Below are positions 50,361 through 59,164 of a stretch of DNA of 64,000 nt, in pieces. A model generated the notes under the pieces. It was given only the letters and a program-made list of their open reading frames with translations, searched no databases and had not been told where the DNA came from. Positions within the stretch are counted from its first letter, which is position 1. Every line of letters begins with the position of its first letter. Both the position numbers and the translations under genes were made by a program. Source of the stretch: Nocardioides sp. WS12 (GTDB lineage Bacteria > Actinomycetota > Actinomycetes > Propionibacteriales > Nocardioidaceae); contig NZ_CP053928.1 in NCBI RefSeq assembly GCF_014108865.1, positions 2,356,001-2,420,000 of the forward strand. Reading direction: 5' to 3'.

Positions 50361-51338
50361 ATGATGGCAGTTCGTCGTTGGGCCAGTGCGGGCGCGGCCG
50401 GACTCCTCGCGGTGGGGCTGGGACTTCACCCGGCACCGGCCGGAGCGGCCGTCGGGTCTGCCTACCTGGCTGTCGAGGAGTCGATCGTGCGGGGTGGCAG
50501 CGTTACCGACTGTCCGGTGGCGATCACCGGCGCCGGACCAGCGACGCGGTCGATTCCGGCGGATGGTGCCTGGCGTACCGTCAACCTGGACCGCACCGGA
50601 ACCATGGCCAAGAGCAAGGTCCGGGGCATCGTGGTCGGGCGCGGCAAGGTCGCGGCCGACTCCCGTGGCGGCTACCGCCTCGACGTGAGCATCTCGAACG
50701 CCGTTTCCCTGACGCCGTCTGCGGCGTCGCCGTGCAAGATCAGCTACGGAACTGGTTCCAGCACTCTGGCGGAGGATGTCGGAGTCACGAAGAAGTCCTG
50801 GCTCGTCATCGGTGGCACCGTCCGCGGGCGGGGCGAGGTCACCGGCATCCTGGGCGCACAGCGCACCGACCTCACGGGCACCGTCACCGTCGCTCCGGGC
50901 AGGTCCGCGACGCAGCTGATCCCGTCCGGTTGGTACACCATGGCCGCGCGAGCCGGTTCGAGGACCTTCGTGCCGCCCGGTACGACCACGCCGACGTCGG
51001 CCACCAATGTCTTCAACGGCTTCGTGGCCATCATTCCGGTCGGCACCCGTCGTTCGCTGAGTGGCAACGGCCTCGGCTACGTCTCGGTCGACCACCGCGA
51101 CTGCACCCTCAATCGCGTCCGGCTCCCGTTCACCAGTCGGGCCCGGGCCTACGCCGCCAAGATCAGCCTGTACGTCAACGGTGACCGACGCGCGGTCCTG
51201 ACGGGAAGCGCGCTGCAGCGGACGTCGTACACGCTGAGCAACATCGCACCGGCGTCGGCAGGCGCGGTGAAGGTGGTCATCCGCACCAAGTCGGGCAGCA
51301 CCCTCACCTCGAGCTCCACGTCCTGGGCCTGCCGCTGA
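50361..51338 (+). CDS. Secreted beta-rich protein of unknown function
   Basis: 325 residues from MMAVRRWASAGAAGLLAVGLGL, a signal peptide ending near PAGAA. The mature part is beta-rich, with cysteines at four scattered sites (VTDCPV, ASPCKI, HRDCTL, SWACR). No known domain is recognisable. It is the last gene of the kinase/transglutaminase block, 38 bases after the TgpA-like gene, and could be an exported partner. Confidence 0.7.
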   Translation: MMAVRRWASAGAAGLLAVGLGLHPAPAGAAVGSAYLAVEESIVRGGSVTDCPVAITGAGPATRSIPADGAWRTVNLDRTGTMAKSKVRGIVVGRGKVAADSRGGYRLDVSISNAVSLTPSAASPCKISYGTGSSTLAEDVGVTKKSWLVIGGTVRGRGEVTGILGAQRTDLTGTVTVAPGRSATQLIPSGWYTMAARAGSRTFVPPGTTTPTSATNVFNGFVAIIPVGTRRSLSGNGLGYVSVDHRDCTLNRVRLPFTSRARAYAAKISLYVNGDRRAVLTGSALQRTSYTLSNIAPASAGAVKVVIRTKSGSTLTSSSTSWACR

Positions 51339-51443
51339 CCCACGGTGGCCTCGCTGGGCGGGCTGAGCGGGCAGGGTGGCGCGGGTGATCTGCGTCGCTC
51401 GGCCTTGCCGTTGACCGCAGTGGGACGCCATACTCTCCAAAAC

Positions 51444-51457
51444 TAGAACTTGTTCTA
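51444..51457. promoter_or_regulatory. KstR-like operator upstream of the lipid operon
   Basis: TAGAACTTGTTCTA fits TnnAACnnGTTnnA, the palindrome recognised by KstR, the TetR repressor of cholesterol/lipid catabolism in mycobacteria and rhodococci. It is 20 bases before the first GTG of the operon, so it can overlap the promoter. The KstR gene itself is not in this window. Confidence 0.72.
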
Positions 51458-51477
51458 CATTTGGGGGTTGGGTCCGC

Positions 51478-52251
51478 GTGTACGACTTCGAAGGTGACCA
51501 CGGTGCTCCGGCTGCCGGCGCATCTGGCGCGCCGCACCGCGCGCTCATGCTGCTCGAACTCCCGCGCTGGACCGTCGAGTACGGATCCTCCCGGCTGATC
51601 GACCTTGCCGCCGGTGTCCTGCCGGACCGTGACCTCGGGCAGGGCCGCCCGGTGCTGGTGCTGCCCGGCTTCTCGGCACACGACAAGCTCACCGGTCGGC
51701 TGCGGGCGCACCTCGCGCAGCGCGGCTGGAACGTCCACGGCTGGGGCCTGGGCACCAACCACGGCCTGACCGAGAAGATCGTCACCGGCCTGCCGAAGCG
51801 GTTCGCCGACATCGCCGCCCGCTACGACGAGCCGGTGAGCATCGTCGGCTGGAGCTTCGGGGGCGTGCTCGCCCGCTGGCTCGCCCACGAGAACCCGCAC
51901 CAGGTGCGCCAGGTCGTCTGCCTCGGTTCGCCCTGGCGGGCCGAAGGGGAGCGCACGCGTGCCACCGGCATGTTCGAGAAGTCGAAGGACAAGCACGGCA
52001 TCGTTCCGAATGCCCGCGCGATCATCGACCAGGTCCGCGGCCCGGTGCCGGTGCCGCTGACGGCCGTGTGGTCGAAGACCGACGGCATCGTTCCGTGGCA
52101 GGGCTGCACCGTGGATCCTTCGACCGACCCGATCGCCGAGAACCTCGAGGTGCTCAGCAGCCACGTCGGCATGGTGGCCAACCCGCTGGTGCTCGCCGCG
52201 GTCGTCGACCGGCTCCGTCAGGACCCGGCCCAGTGGAAGCCGGCGTCGTGA
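51478..52251 (+). CDS. Alpha/beta hydrolase, first gene of the lipid operon
   Basis: 257 residues from GTG. An oxyanion-loop segment VLVLPGFSAHDKLTGRL, the nucleophile elbow GWSFGGVL and a late SHVGMVANP histidine complete a triad. The strand SIVGWSFGG precedes a lid. No signal peptide. It overlaps the acyltransferase gene (GTGA). A lipase or thioesterase role in wax/TAG metabolism is inferred. Confidence 0.85.
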   Translation: MYDFEGDHGAPAAGASGAPHRALMLLELPRWTVEYGSSRLIDLAAGVLPDRDLGQGRPVLVLPGFSAHDKLTGRLRAHLAQRGWNVHGWGLGTNHGLTEKIVTGLPKRFADIAARYDEPVSIVGWSFGGVLARWLAHENPHQVRQVVCLGSPWRAEGERTRATGMFEKSKDKHGIVPNARAIIDQVRGPVPVPLTAVWSKTDGIVPWQGCTVDPSTDPIAENLEVLSSHVGMVANPLVLAAVVDRLRQDPAQWKPAS

Positions 52252-53039
52252 GCGGGCACAGCGCCCTGGAGGGGCGCGACCCGTCGTACATCGCCACGGT
52301 GCTGCCGGCGCTCAAGCTGGCCATGAAGGCGTACTTCCGCTCGAGCGTGAGCGGCATGGAGAAGGTCCCCGACGGCGGCGCGCTGATCGTCGGCAACCAC
52401 TCCGGCGGCCTGATGCCGATGGACGTCCCGATCATCGCGGTGGCCTTCGCGGACGCCTTCGGCGCCGACCGCCCGCTGTACTGCCTGGCCCACGACATGC
52501 TCTTCACCGGCGTTGCCGGCCCGGTCATGCGGAAGTTCGGTTTCGTGAAGGCCACCCGCGAGACGGCGCACGAGATCCTCGCCTCCGGTGGGGTCACCAT
52601 CGTGTTCCCGGGCGGCGACTACGACACCTTCCGCCCGACCCTCCAGGCCAATGTCGTCGACTTCAACGGACGGACCGGCTACCTCCGCACCGCGCTCAAG
52701 GCCGGTGCCCCGGTCGTGCCCGTCGTCTCGATCGGCGGCCAGGAGACCCAGTTCTTCCTCACCCGCGGGGAGTGGATCGGACGCCACTCGCCGCTGCGCA
52801 AGATCATGCGGACCGACCTGTTCCCGATCGGTGTCGGCTTCCCGTTCGGCCTCGTGCCGGCGCCGCTCAACTTCCCGCTGCCCACCAAGATCACCACCCG
52901 GGTGCTCGACCCGATCGACGTCGAGGCGGAGTTCGGGCCCGATCCCGACCTGGTCGAGGTCGACGCTCTGGTGCGTGGCCGGATGCAGGACGCGCTCGCC
53001 GAGATGGCCCGGGAACGTCGTTTCCCGGTGCTGGGGTGA
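52248..53039 (+). CDS. Lysophospholipid acyltransferase (PlsC-type)
   Basis: 263 residues from GTG. IVGNHSGGLMPMD is the acyltransferase block I variant; the histidine-aspartate spacing is longer than the usual HX4D. VKATRETAHEILASGGVTIVFPGGDYDTFRP is block III. It probably moves acyl groups onto glycerol-phosphate or lysophospholipids, feeding the WS/DGAT two genes downstream. Coupled to both neighbours. Confidence 0.86.
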   Translation: MSGHSALEGRDPSYIATVLPALKLAMKAYFRSSVSGMEKVPDGGALIVGNHSGGLMPMDVPIIAVAFADAFGADRPLYCLAHDMLFTGVAGPVMRKFGFVKATRETAHEILASGGVTIVFPGGDYDTFRPTLQANVVDFNGRTGYLRTALKAGAPVVPVVSIGGQETQFFLTRGEWIGRHSPLRKIMRTDLFPIGVGFPFGLVPAPLNFPLPTKITTRVLDPIDVEAEFGPDPDLVEVDALVRGRMQDALAEMARERRFPVLG

Positions 53040-53044
53040 CTCGC

Positions 53045-54676
53045 ATGACCAGCCTGATCGCGAAGCTGCGGACCCAGCTCTGGGTGTTCAAGATGCTCGT
53101 CAGCAGCCGGATGCTGGTGCCGATGAGCCCGGCGAAGTACGTCCGCCTGATCCGGGTCCTGCGCGAGCAGGGCACCAATGCGACGACCAGCTTCGCCCTC
53201 GCCGCCGTACGACGTCCGCAGGGCCCCGCGCTGATCGACGAGCGCGGTACGTTGAGCTGGCAGGACCTCCAGGACCGCTCGGCGGCGCTCGCCGCGGGTC
53301 TGCTGGCCCTCGCCGGCGGCCCCGTGGAGACCGTGGCCATCCTGTGCCGCAACCACCGCGGCTTCGTCGACGCGCTGCTCGCGAACTCCCGTCTCGGGGG
53401 CAGTGCGCTGCTGCTGAACACCGGCTTCTCCGGCCCGCAACTGGCCGACGTCCTGGAGCGTGAGGGCGCCCGCGTGATCCTCTACGACGAGGAGTTCGCC
53501 GACGTCGTGGCCGATGCGCGGTCCCGGATCGACGGCCTCGTCGAGGTCCTCGGCTGGACCGAATCGCCTGTTCCCACGGGGGTCCTGAGTATCGAGGGCC
53601 TGATCGAGGGCAGTGCTGGCCAGGTGCCGCCGAAGCCCGCGACCCGCGGTCGCGTCGTACTGCTCACCTCTGGCACGACGGGCACGCCGAAGGGCGCGCG
53701 CCGCAGCGGCGGGGGAGCCGACGAGCTCGCCGGCATGCTGGAGTCGATCCCGTGGCGCGGCGGCGAGACCGCGGTGGTCGCTGCCCCGATGTTCCACGCG
53801 TGGGGCTTCGGGCAACTGGTCATCGCGGCCACCATGACCTGCACGGTCGTCACGCGCCGCAAGTTCGATCCCGAGGCCACCCTGGCGCTGGTCGATCAGC
53901 ACCGGGCGACGGCGCTGAGCGTGGTGCCGGTGATGCTCGAGCGGATCATGGACCTGCCTGCCGCGGTCCTCGACAAGTACTCGCTGCAGAGTCTCCGCTT
54001 CGTCTCGGCGAGCGGTTCGCGGATGCGCCCGCAGTCGGTGCTGGCCTTCATGGACCGGTTCGGGGACGTCGTACACAACAGCTACAACGCGACCGAGGCC
54101 GGCCAGATCAGCGTGGCGCAGCCGGCGGACCTGCGGCACGCGCCGGACACGGCGGGCAAGCCCGTCCGGGGCACCCTGCTGCGGGTCATCGACGACCAGG
54201 GGCGCGACGTCGCGACCGACGTGGTCGGCCGGATCCTGGTCCGCGGCGCCTCGCCGTTCGACGGCTACACGGCCGGCGCGGAGAAGGACTTCATCGCCGG
54301 TTACATGGTGAGCGGTGACGTCGGACGCCTCGACGCGGAAGGGCGGCTCTACGTCGTCGGCCGCGACGACGACATGATCGTTTCGGGCGGCGAGAACGTC
54401 TATCCGATCGAGGTCGAGAAGGTCCTCGGTGCGCACCCGGCCGTGCGCGAGGTCGTCGTCATCGGCGTCGACGACGAGGCCTACGGCCAGCGCCTGCTGG
54501 CCTATGTCGCGCTGGCTGACGACGCCGACGACGTGACCGGGGACGACCTCAAGGCACACGTCCGGTCACAACTGGCTGGCTACAAGGTGCCGCGCGAGGT
54601 GGTGCAGCTGGACGCGCTGCCGCGCAATGCGTCCGGCAAGATCATGGTGCGCGACCTGCCGACGGTGGCGTCGTGA
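53045..54676 (+). CDS. AMP-forming acyl-CoA ligase (FadD type)
   Basis: 543 residues from ATG; a GTG nine bases earlier would overlap the preceding stop. The ATP/AMP motif is VLLTSGTTGTPKGA, then NSYNATEAGQ, the GDVGRLDAEGRLYVVGRDDDMIVSGGENVYPIEVE hinge and the C-terminal lysine in PRNASGKI. It activates a carboxylic acid as the acyl-CoA, most likely the substrate of the WS/DGAT. Confidence 0.92.
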   Translation: MTSLIAKLRTQLWVFKMLVSSRMLVPMSPAKYVRLIRVLREQGTNATTSFALAAVRRPQGPALIDERGTLSWQDLQDRSAALAAGLLALAGGPVETVAILCRNHRGFVDALLANSRLGGSALLLNTGFSGPQLADVLEREGARVILYDEEFADVVADARSRIDGLVEVLGWTESPVPTGVLSIEGLIEGSAGQVPPKPATRGRVVLLTSGTTGTPKGARRSGGGADELAGMLESIPWRGGETAVVAAPMFHAWGFGQLVIAATMTCTVVTRRKFDPEATLALVDQHRATALSVVPVMLERIMDLPAAVLDKYSLQSLRFVSASGSRMRPQSVLAFMDRFGDVVHNSYNATEAGQISVAQPADLRHAPDTAGKPVRGTLLRVIDDQGRDVATDVVGRILVRGASPFDGYTAGAEKDFIAGYMVSGDVGRLDAEGRLYVVGRDDDMIVSGGENVYPIEVEKVLGAHPAVREVVVIGVDDEAYGQRLLAYVALADDADDVTGDDLKAHVRSQLAGYKVPREVVQLDALPRNASGKIMVRDLPTVAS

Positions 54677-56136
54677 GCAGCGGCCCGACGAACGTGCGGC
54701 CGGCCATCGAGCGGATGACCGGCATCGACGCCGGGTTCCTCTACATGGAGACCCCTTCGGTCCACATGCACACGCTCAAGATCGCCATCCTCGACGCCGA
54801 CGACAACCTGAACTTCGACTCGTTCGTCGCCGGCATGCTGGCCCGGCTCAAGCGCCTGCCCCCGCTGCGCCGCCGCGTCGTGGAAGTCCCGTTCGGCCTC
54901 AACCACCCGGTGTGGGTGACCCAGGCGCGGATCGACGTGCCGCACCACATCCGTCGCCACCGGATCGGCGGGGACGGCAGCATGCGCGACCTGGAGCGCC
55001 TGATCGGGATGATCGCGAGCACGCCGCTGCACCGCGACCGTCCGCTGTGGGAGCTGCACTACTGCGAGGGCCTCGAAGGCAACAAGGTCGCTGTCGTCGG
55101 CAAGATGCACCACGCCCTCGCCGACGGTGCCGCGGCCAATGCACTGCTCGCCAATGTCACGGACGTCCGGTCCGCGGCCGCGCCCGAGGCGGTGCAGGAG
55201 GAGTACGCCACGGCCGACCGGCTGCCCAGCCGGCTCAACCTGGTCCGGCACGCGTGGGCCGACGCAGCGGCCCAGATCACGACCATTCCCGGGCTGCTGG
55301 TGCGCACGTTCCTCGGCATCCTCGGGGTGTTTCGCGAGCGCCGCGCGGGAGCGAAGACACCGGTGCCGGTGCTGCACGCGCCGCGGGTGTCGTTCAACGG
55401 AGCGCTCACGCCGCTGCGTTCGTTCGCGACAGTGACGCTGCCGCTGGCCGAGCTCAAGCGGATCCGGGTGCAGCACGAGGGAGTGACCCTCAACGACGTC
55501 GTCCTCGCCACGGTCTCCGGGGCACTGCGGCGCTGGATGGCCGACCACGACGAGCGGCCGTCGTCCTCGTTGCTCGCGGGGGTTCCGGTCAGCGCTGACG
55601 AGCGCGACGCCGTACCGCGCCTCGGCGGCAACCGCGTCTCCAACCTGTTCACCACCCTGGCCACCGACATCGACGACCCGGTTGCCCGGCTGCAGAAGAT
55701 CTCCGAAACCACCTCGTCCGCGAAGCGGATCCAGGCCCGGCTGGGCACCTCGATCCTCGCGGACTGGTCGCAGTTCACGCCGCCTCGGCCGTTCCAGGCC
55801 GCCGTCGGCGCCTACTCCCGGCTGCGCGCCGCGTCCTGGCACCCGGCCGCGTTCTCGGCGATCGTCTCGAACGTGCCCGGACCGCGGGAGCCCGCGACCG
55901 TCGGCGGCGCCCGACTCGCCGACCTGTTCAGCGTCGGGCCGCTCGTCGACGGCATCGGCCTCAACGTCACCGTCTGGTCCTACGTCGACCGGATGAACTT
56001 CTCGCTGCTCGCGTGCCCGGACCTGCTCCCGGACGTGCAGGTGCTGGCGTCGTACTTCCCCGAGGCGCTGGCCGAGCTCGACCTCGCGCCCGTCGCCGTG
56101 ACCACGACCAAGACCCGCCGAAAGAAGATTTCGTGA
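54673..56136 (+). CDS. Wax ester synthase / diacylglycerol acyltransferase (WS/DGAT)
   Basis: 487 residues from GTG overlapping the ligase stop. The catalytic motif is MHHALADG (H146, H147, D151, G152), the family HHxxxDG. The N-terminus ERMTGIDAGFLYMETPSVHMH and the C-terminal domain SNVPGPREPATVGGARLADLFSVGPLVDGIGLNVTVWSY are typical. It makes storage triacylglycerols or wax esters from acyl-CoA. Confidence 0.94.
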   Translation: MSSGPTNVRPAIERMTGIDAGFLYMETPSVHMHTLKIAILDADDNLNFDSFVAGMLARLKRLPPLRRRVVEVPFGLNHPVWVTQARIDVPHHIRRHRIGGDGSMRDLERLIGMIASTPLHRDRPLWELHYCEGLEGNKVAVVGKMHHALADGAAANALLANVTDVRSAAAPEAVQEEYATADRLPSRLNLVRHAWADAAAQITTIPGLLVRTFLGILGVFRERRAGAKTPVPVLHAPRVSFNGALTPLRSFATVTLPLAELKRIRVQHEGVTLNDVVLATVSGALRRWMADHDERPSSSLLAGVPVSADERDAVPRLGGNRVSNLFTTLATDIDDPVARLQKISETTSSAKRIQARLGTSILADWSQFTPPRPFQAAVGAYSRLRAASWHPAAFSAIVSNVPGPREPATVGGARLADLFSVGPLVDGIGLNVTVWSYVDRMNFSLLACPDLLPDVQVLASYFPEALAELDLAPVAVTTTKTRRKKIS

Positions 56137-57104
56137 CCACCCGAGTGATGAAGTCCGCCGGTCGACACGCGCTGCGCGGCTCGTACGTCACCGCCCGCGC
56201 CGGCGGCAAGGCGGCTGTGTACGGCGTCCGCACCGGCATCCGTCGTACACAACGGTTCCCGGCGTTGCCGGACCTGCCCGAAGGACGCTTCCTCGACCTG
56301 CCGGGCCGAGGGGAGGTCTTCGTCGTCGACACGGGGGCGCCCCATCCGGGCGCGCCGACGCTGCTGCTCTTCCACGGGCTGGCCACGACGTCGTACCTCA
56401 CCTGGTTCAGCACGCTCGACCAGTTGCGGGGGAGCCACCGCATCGTGATGCTCGACCAGCGCTGGCACGGTCGCGGCATCGTCTCCGAGCGCTTCTCGCT
56501 CGAGGAGTGTGTCGACGACGCGGCCGCGGTGCTCGACGCCCTGGAGATCCCCGCGGTCGTCGCGGTCGGCTACTCGATGGGCGGAGCGCTGGCGCAGATG
56601 TTCTGGCGGCGGCACGGGGCGCGCACGGCCGGCCTCGTGTTGGCCTCGACCTCGGGTTGCTGGAACGCCAACCGGGGCGACGCGATGTTCTATCCGGTGC
56701 TCGGCGCGGCCAACGACCGGTTCCGCGACCACTACCGCGAGCGCGTCGGCGAGGTCCGCGCGACGCTGAACACCCCAGAACCTGCGGGCAGCGAGATGTC
56801 GACCTGGGCCTGGCGCGAGTTCCGCAGCACGAGCGCGTGGGCACTGCCCGAGGTGCTCGGCGTGCTCGGCGGGTTCGATGCCCGCCCGTGGCTGGGGGAC
56901 ATCGACGTACCGACGGCCGTGGTGGTCACCGCACGCGATCACGCCATCCCGACCGCACGTCAGCGCGCGCTGGCCGCAGCGATCCCGGACGCGGCCGTCT
57001 TCGAGGCGCCCGGTGGGCACGCGTCGGTGGTGTTCGACGTCGACCGCTGGCGACCGGTGTTCCTGACGGCCGTCGCCGACGTGGTGGCTCGTCTCGCTGG
57101 TTGA
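56133..57104 (+). CDS. Alpha/beta hydrolase, last gene of the lipid operon
   Basis: 323 residues from GTG (VTTRVMKSAG). LLLFHGLATTSYLTWFSTLDQL, the elbow GYSMGGALAQMF (Ser near 150), and GGHASVVFDVDRW near the end give a full triad. No signal peptide is visible. It overlaps the WS/DGAT stop. It may hydrolyse the lipids made upstream or act on the same acyl chains. Its stop is part of a dispersed repeat. Confidence 0.87.
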   Translation: MTTRVMKSAGRHALRGSYVTARAGGKAAVYGVRTGIRRTQRFPALPDLPEGRFLDLPGRGEVFVVDTGAPHPGAPTLLLFHGLATTSYLTWFSTLDQLRGSHRIVMLDQRWHGRGIVSERFSLEECVDDAAAVLDALEIPAVVAVGYSMGGALAQMFWRRHGARTAGLVLASTSGCWNANRGDAMFYPVLGAANDRFRDHYRERVGEVRATLNTPEPAGSEMSTWAWREFRSTSAWALPEVLGVLGGFDARPWLGDIDVPTAVVVTARDHAIPTARQRALAAAIPDAAVFEAPGGHASVVFDVDRWRPVFLTAVADVVARLAG

Positions 57105-57139
57105 GGTGCGAGGAGCGCTAGCGACGAGCCTCGAAACCC
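57099..57139 (+). repeat. Dispersed repeat, second family (GGTTGAGGTGCGAGG...CCTCGAAACC)
   Basis: GGTTGAGGTGCGAGGAGCGC and AGCGACGAGCCTCGAAACC form an imperfect palindrome (GAGG ... CCTC) that starts in the stop codon of the upstream hydrolase. It separates convergent genes and resembles repeats common in Nocardioides genomes. Confidence 0.55.
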
Positions 57140-57165
57140 GGTGAGCCGCTGCTGGAAGTGTGCCG

Positions 57166-57597
57166 CTACCCCTGGTGGACGTAGCTGTCGAGCTGGTCCC
57201 GCTCGAACTGCAACTGGTCGATCTTCTGCTTGACCATGTCGCCGATGCTGACGATCCCGACGACCTGGCCGTCCGAGATGACCGGGATGTGCCGGAAGCG
57301 GCCGTCGGTCATGATCTGCATGACGACGTCGAGTTCGTCCTCGGGGGAGCAGGTCTTCACCTGCGGCGTCATGATCGAGGAGACCACGGCGTTGATGACC
57401 GTGCCGTCGCTGTGCAGCGTCCGCACGACGTCCCGTTCGGACACGATCCCGTCGAGGGACGTGCCGTCGGCACTGACGACCACTGCTCCGATGTTGTTCT
57501 CCGCGAGCGTCGCGAGCAACTCGCGGACGCCCGCGTCCGGGCGGATGGTGACCACGTCACGGAGTGACTTCGACTGGAGCACGTCGCTGATGCGCAT
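57166..57597 (-). CDS. CBS-pair domain protein
   Basis: 143 residues from the ATG at 57597. Two CBS units: VVTIRPDAGVRELLATLAENNIGAVVVSADGTSLDGIVSERDVVRTL and IMTPQVKTCSPEDELDVVMQIMTDGRFRHIPVISDGQVVGIVSIGDMVK. It has no catalytic domain, as in hypoxia-response-type CBS proteins. It binds adenosine nucleotides; target unknown. Confidence 0.93.
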   Translation of the reverse strand: MRISDVLQSKSLRDVVTIRPDAGVRELLATLAENNIGAVVVSADGTSLDGIVSERDVVRTLHSDGTVINAVVSSIMTPQVKTCSPEDELDVVMQIMTDGRFRHIPVISDGQVVGIVSIGDMVKQKIDQLQFERDQLDSYVHQG

Positions 57598-57614
57598 GTG
57601 ACCCACGCTACTCG

Positions 57615-58517
57615 TCAGCGGTCGGGCTCGTCACGGTCTTCGTCAGTGAGACGGTGCCGATGTGCCCGGAGGTCGGAAACGCTGCCCGGTCCGGAGGTCG
57701 GCCAGTCGGGGTCGGTGCGCTCGTCGGTGACGCTCCCGAGGAACGACAGCGCCGCCTCGTGGAGGTGTCCGTTGCTGGCCAGCGCGTTGCCGCCCCAGGG
57801 CCCGTCGGCACCGTCCAGGGACGTGAACCGGCCGCCGGCCTCGCGCACGATGATGTCGAGCGCGGCCATGTCATATACCTCGAGTTCGGGCTCGGCGGCG
57901 ATGTCGACGGCGCCCTCGGCGAGCAGCATGTAGGACCAGAAGTCGCCGTACGCACGCGTCCGCCAGACGCGGCGCATCAGTGTGAGCAGGTCGTCGCCGA
58001 TGCCGCGGTTCTCCCAGCCGGTGATGGAGGAGTAGGACAGCGAGGCGTCCTCGAGGCGCCGGATGTCGGAGACGCGACACTCGGTGGCCTTCATCAGGCC
58101 CTTGCCGGTCCACGCGCCGTTGCCGGTGGACGCCCACCAGCGGCGCTGGAGCGCCGGAGCCGATACGACGCCCAGGACGACCTCGTCGTCGACGACCAGC
58201 GAGATCAGGGTGGCCCAGACGGGGACGCCGCGGACGTAGTTCTTGGTGCCGTCGATCGGGTCGATGATCCAGCGGCGCTGTGAGTGGCCCGAGGTGCCCT
58301 GCTCCTCGCCGGTGATGGCGTCGCGGCTGCGCGCCTTGGAGAGAGTACGACGAATCGACTCCTCGACGGCCTGGTCGGCGTCGGTCACGGGAGTGAGGTC
58401 GGGCTTGCTCATCACGTGCAGGTCCAGCGCGCGGAACCGGGCCATGGTGAGCGAGTCCGCGTCGTCGGCGAGCAGGTGCGCCAGTCGCAGGTCGTCGGTG
58501 TAATCAGGGGCGGCCAC
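57615..58517 (-). CDS. hisN: Inositol-monophosphatase-family phosphatase (HisN-like)
   Basis: 300 residues. The metal-binding residues lie in TGEEQG, IIDPIDGTKNYVRG and EVYDMAALDIIVREAGG. The last is the conserved second aspartate. Neighbouring aroA-rsgA in the same order is the actinobacterial arrangement in which this gene is the histidinol-phosphate phosphatase HisN. A separate inositol phosphatase role is possible. Confidence 0.87.
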   Translation of the reverse strand: MAAPDYTDDLRLAHLLADDADSLTMARFRALDLHVMSKPDLTPVTDADQAVEESIRRTLSKARSRDAITGEEQGTSGHSQRRWIIDPIDGTKNYVRGVPVWATLISLVVDDEVVLGVVSAPALQRRWWASTGNGAWTGKGLMKATECRVSDIRRLEDASLSYSSITGWENRGIGDDLLTLMRRVWRTRAYGDFWSYMLLAEGAVDIAAEPELEVYDMAALDIIVREAGGRFTSLDGADGPWGGNALASNGHLHEAALSFLGSVTDERTDPDWPTSGPGSVSDLRAHRHRLTDEDRDEPDR

Positions 58518-58576
58518 AGGGGCACCCTACGGCGTGGGTCTGGATCCGGTGTGGTGCGGTGGTGCACTCTTCAACC

Positions 58577-59026
58577 ATGGAGATCAACGGCGTTCCCTTG
58601 CACCCGCTCGTCGTCCATTCCGCTGTCGTGTTCACGCCGCTCGCCGTACTGGCGGCGCTGGCCTACGCGGTCCCGTCCTGGCGCGACCGCCTGCGCTGGC
58701 CGCTGGTCGTCCTCGCGGCCATCTCGCTGGTCAGCATCTGGGTTGCGTTCTTCTCCGGCGAGGACCTGCGCGACGAACGGTTCGGTGCGGTGACCGGAAC
58801 TCTGGCCGAGCGGATCGAGGACCACGAGGAGTGGGCGGAGAAGCTGCGCATCGGGGTCACCGTCTTCGCTGCCCTGGCGTTCGTGTCGGCCTGGTTCCAC
58901 ACCCGCACCGGCACCGTCCGCACCGTGCTGACGGCGCTGACCGTCCTGGCCGCCCTCGCCACGGGCGTACTGGTCTTCCTCACCGGCGACGCCGGTGCCC
59001 AGGCCACCTGGAAGATCGACTCCTAG
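58577..59026 (+). CDS. DUF2231-like membrane protein
   Basis: 149 residues from MEINGVPLHPLVVHSAVVFTPLA, a membrane protein with about four helices. The opening GxPLHPxxVH and later EDHEEWAEKLRIGVTVFAAL fit DUF2231. Function unknown, heme or redox roles proposed elsewhere. It lies between hisN (divergent) and rsgA (convergent), and its TAG stop belongs to a long inverted repeat. Confidence 0.83.
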   Translation: MEINGVPLHPLVVHSAVVFTPLAVLAALAYAVPSWRDRLRWPLVVLAAISLVSIWVAFFSGEDLRDERFGAVTGTLAERIEDHEEWAEKLRIGVTVFAALAFVSAWFHTRTGTVRTVLTALTVLAALATGVLVFLTGDAGAQATWKIDS

Positions 59027-59164
59027 CGCGACTTGGGGTTTCTTGCGCGCGAGTTGGGGTTTGTGACGCGCGACTTGGGGTTTCTGTACGTCGACGCGGT
59101 CGACAAGTCACAACTCGGCGGTCGCAAACCCCAACTCGGCGGTCACAGGCCCCAAGTCGCGCTA
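59024..59164. repeat. Long inverted repeat with 21-bp-period GGGGTTT units (locus 4)
   Basis: TAGCGCGACTTGGGG (59024-59038) is the exact reverse complement of CCCCAAGTCGCGCTA (59150-59164). The TAG of DUF2231 opens the left arm and a CTA opening the rsgA stop region ends the right arm. Inside are three direct 21-base units (GACTTGGGGTTTCTTGCGCG-like) and, inverted, two more. It fills the whole convergent gap and could terminate both genes. Confidence 0.85.
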
